From: VBAS01 sp035318985
GTDB lineage: Bacteria; Bacteroidota; Bacteroidia; Chitinophagales; Chitinophagaceae
Direction of reading: 5' to 3'
Length of the DNA stretch: 35,903 nucleotides
NCBI GenBank assembly: GCA_035318985.1
Contig: DATHDP010000073.1
Location: 1-35,903 of the forward strand
In this document: in pieces, positions 33,516 to 35,903 of the stretch
Layout of the letters: every line of letters starts with the position of its first letter
Position numbering within the stretch: position 1 is the stretch's first letter
The notes under the pieces: model-generated
What the model was told of the DNA's origin: nothing
Databases searched by the model: none
What the model saw: only the letters and a program-made list of their open reading frames with translations
Position numbers and translations under genes: made by a program

Positions 33516-33569
33516 TTTGCGAAACCGAATGGCTGCGCATATATTTGCAACCGAATAGCTGCGCAAATA
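33516..33569 (+). promoter_or_regulatory. arsR promoter with duplicated operator
   Basis: The -33 box TTTG (33516-33519), 20-bp spacer and -7 box TATATTTG (33540-33547) form a full Bacteroidota promoter. Two 21-bp near-identical repeats with core AACCGAAT(G/A)GCTGCGCA lie at 33523-33543 and 33549-33569, offset by 26 bp with two mismatches. They cover the spacer, the -7 and the start region, the expected position for autorepression by the ArsR protein encoded just downstream. Confidence 0.65.
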
Positions 33570-33582
33570 AAATTTTAAAAAA

Positions 33583-33903
33583 ATGAGACGAGACATTTTC
33601 CAGGCAATAGCAGATCCGACAAGGCGGGCAATTATTACCTTAATTGCATTGCAGGCAATGACACCGAACGCCATTGCTGATAACTTCCATACTACCCGAC
33701 AATCTGTTTCTAAACACCTTCGCATACTCACAGAATGCGAACTGGTAAAACAGGAACAAAAAGGCAGGGAAATTTATTATTCACTTGAAATTGAAAAAAT
33801 GAAAGAAATAGACAAATGGATCGAGCAGTTCCGTAAAATTTGGGAAACTCGTTTCAACCAACTTGACAAATTATTATCAACAATTAAAAAAAAGAAAAAA
33901 TGA
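33583..33903 (+). CDS. ArsR-family winged-helix repressor (SdpR-like)
   Basis: A 106-residue DNA-binding protein: RRDIFQAIADPTRRAIITLIA at the N-terminus, recognition-helix region TTRQSVSKHLRILTECELV, wing REIYYSLE. It has no cysteine-rich metal site, so it is not a metal sensor of the classical ArsR kind. The gene overlaps the SRPBCC gene by ATGA (33900-33903), a coupled pair widely seen in bacteria. It probably represses its own operon through the repeats upstream; the inducing signal is unknown. Confidence 0.92.
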   Translation: MRRDIFQAIADPTRRAIITLIALQAMTPNAIADNFHTTRQSVSKHLRILTECELVKQEQKGREIYYSLEIEKMKEIDKWIEQFRKIWETRFNQLDKLLSTIKKKKK

Positions 33904-34400
33904 CAAACAACTTGCTATTTGATTTTATCGTGGACAAATCAAAAAAAACGGTATTCATAACCAGAGAGTTTGATGCCGGGCTTTCGCTGGTATGGGATGC
34001 TTTTACCAAAAAAGAAATTCTTGATCAATGGTGGGCACCTAAACCTTTTGCTTCAAAAACAAAAGTTCTGGATTTCAAAGTTGGTGGACGAAGATTTTAT
34101 GCGATGGTAAGCCCTGAAGGACAAGAACGCTGGATACTCCAAAAATATACTTCCATTAGTCCAAAGACCAATTTCAAATTTTTTAATGCTTTTGCAGACG
34201 AAAATGAAACCCCGGAATTGCCGGGTTCTGAATGGGATCATACTTTCAGCGAAGAAAACGGAACAACGAAAGTGAGCATTGCTATTTACAATGAATCTCT
34301 TGAACGCATGGAGAAGCAGATTGAAATGGGCTTTAAAGAAGGATTTACTATGACATTGAACTACTTGGCTGAATTATTGTCAACGCTATCGAAAAAATGA
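33900..34400 (+). CDS. SRPBCC / AHSA1-like ligand-binding protein
   Basis: A 166-residue cytosolic protein of the START/AHSA1 fold: VFITREFDAGLSLVWDAFTKKEILDQWWAPKPF at the N-terminus, then DFKVGGRRFYAMVSPEG and a C-terminal helix region (GFKEGFTMTLNYLAELL). It binds a hydrophobic small molecule in related proteins. Translational coupling to the ArsR gene (4-bp overlap) suggests that it handles, or reports, the molecule sensed in that circuit. Confidence 0.92.
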   Translation: MTNNLLFDFIVDKSKKTVFITREFDAGLSLVWDAFTKKEILDQWWAPKPFASKTKVLDFKVGGRRFYAMVSPEGQERWILQKYTSISPKTNFKFFNAFADENETPELPGSEWDHTFSEENGTTKVSIAIYNESLERMEKQIEMGFKEGFTMTLNYLAELLSTLSKK

Positions 34401-34473
34401 TTTTCGTTTTTCATAACGGCAGTCAAAATAAATAATGAAGTAACTAATTTAACAATCTAAAAAATAAAAAATT

Positions 34474-34899
34474 ATGGCACTTATCAATCCCCACGTAAAC
34501 TTCAACGGAAATGCCGAAGAAGCATTTACCTTTTACAAATCAGTATTTGGCGGAGAGTTTACAAAGATCATTCGCTTCAAAGACCTTGCAGGTCCTGAAT
34601 TCCCGATTGCGAAAAAAGAAGAAAATAAAATTATGCATATTGTTTTGCCAATCGGTAAAAACAGTATGCTGATGGCAAATGATGTTCCGGAAATTATGGG
34701 AAAAACAAACGAAAGTGAGAACAGAAGTAAAATTGTAATAACTGCAGAAAGTAAAGAAGAAGCAGATAAATTATTTAATGGGCTTTCAGTTGGAGGACAA
34801 ATAGAAGGTCCTATTGGTGATGGACCCTGGGGTACATATTTTGGTTGTTTTAGAGACAAATACGGTATTGAATGGATCGTGGAATTTGCCCAAAACTAA
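34474..34899 (+). CDS. VOC-family protein (PhnB/3-demethylubiquinone-methyltransferase-like)
   Basis: A 141-residue protein with two beta-alpha-beta-beta-beta modules: NPHVNFNGNAEEAFTFYKSVFGGEFTKIIRFKD, MHIVLPIGKNSMLMANDVPE, GPWGTYFGCFRDKYGIEWIVEFAQN. It is the 'PhnB-like' glyoxalase/bleomycin-resistance fold; function is unassigned for most members. It stands 73 bp after the SRPBCC gene on the same strand and may be part of the same ArsR-controlled unit, a combination often seen in Bacteroidota. Confidence 0.9.
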   Translation: MALINPHVNFNGNAEEAFTFYKSVFGGEFTKIIRFKDLAGPEFPIAKKEENKIMHIVLPIGKNSMLMANDVPEIMGKTNESENRSKIVITAESKEEADKLFNGLSVGGQIEGPIGDGPWGTYFGCFRDKYGIEWIVEFAQN

Positions 34900-34913
34900 G
34901 AGGTAAGTAGCTG

Positions 34914-34921
34914 TAGATTTG
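34914..34921 (+). promoter_or_regulatory. Candidate -7 box (TAGATTTG) for the alpha/beta hydrolase gene
   Basis: It fits TAnnTTTG and lies 32 bp before the ATG at 34954. The nearest TTTG upstream (34885-34888) is spaced too far (25 bp), so the promoter is uncertain. Confidence 0.3.
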
Positions 34922-34953
34922 TAATATCAATAAATTAAAATTTAAACAGCGTT

Positions 34954-35826
34954 ATGAAAGATTTACTCAAAACACATAATCCTTTTAGATTAATACTATT
35001 AATTGCAATTATGTTTATAGCGTCTTCATCAAGCGGGCAAAAGATCAAGCCTTCCAGCAGTGGTTACGCACCTGTTAATGGCATTAAAGTTTATTACGAA
35101 GTATATGGTGAAGGCAGGCCTTTAGTTTTACTGCATGGTGCTTTTTATACAATTGATATGAACTGGGCAGAATTGATACCCGAGCTATCAAAGAGCAGGA
35201 AAGTAATTGCAATAGAAATGCAGGGACATGGGCATTCGCCGTTTTCAGAAAGAGAATTATCGATCACTACTTTAGCAAGTGATGTAGAAAAACTGATGGA
35301 TCACCTGAAAATAGATAGTGCAGATGTAGCAGGATATAGTATGGGGGGCTCTGTGGCTTACCAGTTTGCTGTACAAAGCCCTAAACGGTTAAGAAAATTA
35401 GTGATCATTTCTTCTACTTATAAAACAAATGGTTGGCTACCCATAGTAAACGGTGCGTTTAAAGATTTTAAGCCTGAATTTTTTGATAACACACCGCTAC
35501 ATGCCGGATACGATGCAGTAGCACCCGACAAAACAAAATGGAGAAAATACTTAGAGCAGATGTTTGTTTTCGCCGAGACACCATTCAACGTTGGCGACTC
35601 CAATATTGCAAAAATTGCTGCGCCTGTACTGATCATATCCGGCGACAATGACGGAACGGACAAAATAGAGTTGATAAAAACGTATCAGTTGTTGGGAGGT
35701 GGTGTTACTGCTGACATGCAGCCAATGCCAAAATCGCAATTAGCCATTGTTCCTTCACAAGGACATGTGAGCCTGATGATGCAGACAACAACGATTTTGA
35801 ATTACTTAAATAGTTTTTTAAAATAA
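34954..35826 (+). CDS. Exported alpha/beta hydrolase
   Basis: A 290-residue serine hydrolase with an N-terminal hydrophobic segment (~11-25, LILLIAIMFIASSSSG) acting as a signal peptide or anchor. The oxyanion-hole motif is LLHGAF (~59-64). The nucleophile is S129 in GYSMGG, the acid is D231 or D233 in SGDNDGTD, and the base is H271 in QGHVS. Esterase or lipase-type chemistry is likely; the substrate is unknown. It lies 54 bp after the VOC gene. The last 77 bases of the window after it contain nothing I can identify. Confidence 0.92.
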   Translation: MKDLLKTHNPFRLILLIAIMFIASSSSGQKIKPSSSGYAPVNGIKVYYEVYGEGRPLVLLHGAFYTIDMNWAELIPELSKSRKVIAIEMQGHGHSPFSERELSITTLASDVEKLMDHLKIDSADVAGYSMGGSVAYQFAVQSPKRLRKLVIISSTYKTNGWLPIVNGAFKDFKPEFFDNTPLHAGYDAVAPDKTKWRKYLEQMFVFAETPFNVGDSNIAKIAAPVLIISGDNDGTDKIELIKTYQLLGGGVTADMQPMPKSQLAIVPSQGHVSLMMQTTTILNYLNSFLK

Positions 35827-35903
35827 CTTAATGGCGCTGCATATTGAAATAGTAAAAAGGCAAAGTAAAATCCGAAAATTTTATATTTTTTATGAATGTA
35901 AAA

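Larger units (their letters stand above)
33244..33582. other. 339-bp intergenic region between divergent genes
   Basis: It separates the cytochrome c gene from arsR. No gene is seen. It holds a perfect palindrome, CCTGCC (33365-33370) / GGCAGG (33375-33380), within a longer imperfect one ending at 33385, and the arsR promoter/operator at 33516-33569. The rest is AT-rich without clear signals. Confidence 0.7.

Noticed and set aside
1..35903. CRISPR arrays, tRNA/rRNA genes, insertion sequences, prophage genes
   Set aside because: Looked for regular spaced repeats, tRNA-like cloverleaf ends, transposase or integrase motifs; none seen.

Overview
The window is AT-rich bacterial chromosome, almost certainly Bacteroidota and probably the Chitinophagaceae or a close relative. 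The evidence is a giant secreted protein with a type IX secretion (T9SS) C-terminal sorting domain, signal peptides ending in 'FAQ/AQ', almost no Shine-Dalgarno sites, several Bacteroidota-type -7 boxes (TAnnTTTG), exported twin-arginine Gfo/Idh oxidoreductases, a DUF1080 protein and a short RRM protein with a glycine-rich tail. I see no rRNA, tRNA, CRISPR array, insertion sequence, integrase or phage gene.

Layout. 1-7.2 kb: the 3' part of recJ, then a 1704-residue T9SS-exported multidomain protein with a complete endonuclease/exonuclease/phosphatase (EEP) domain, then a convergent cupin. 7.2-13.5 kb: CPA1-type Na+/H+ antiporter, Bcr/CflA-type MFS exporter, a 393-bp gap holding a nested GC-rich inverted repeat, a carboxypeptidase-regulatory-domain protein, and a response regulator divergent from a PAS-GAF histidine kinase. 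13.5-21.4 kb: a same-strand run of up to nine genes, with gaps of 64 bp or less. It reads NTF2-like protein, a 50-aa overlapping ORF, an IorB-type molybdenum hydroxylase, its [2Fe-2S] partner IorA, a two-haem cytochrome c, an aldo/keto reductase, a PD40 propeller protein, a Tat-exported Gfo/Idh oxidoreductase and an ABM-domain lipoprotein. An AraC-type regulator is divergent from its head. 22.6-24.2 kb: small accessory enzymes (SnoaL-like, DHFR-like, DUF2200). 24.2-26.3 kb: the rpsF-rpsR-rplI operon and the RRM protein. 26.3-29 kb: a second aldo/keto reductase, a universal stress protein and a lipid kinase. 29-33.2 kb: a second Tat-type Gfo/Idh protein facing a two-gene unit of diheme cytochrome c and double-DUF1080 protein. 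33.5-35.9 kb: ArsR regulator coupled to an SRPBCC protein behind a repeated operator, then a VOC protein and an exported alpha/beta hydrolase.

Two regions look like exported redox or carbohydrate modules: iorB-iorA-cytochrome c with its downstream genes, and Gfo/Idh + DUF1080 + cytochrome c. In both, c-type cytochromes plausibly take electrons from the exported oxidoreductases. Each component belongs to a recognisable family; the combinations are what may be under-described. Other non-obvious signals are GC-rich palindromes reused in different settings: inside a coding sequence, supplying the stop codons of two convergent genes, in the rpsF leader, and as a nested intergenic element.

All family calls come from reading motifs; no database search was run.
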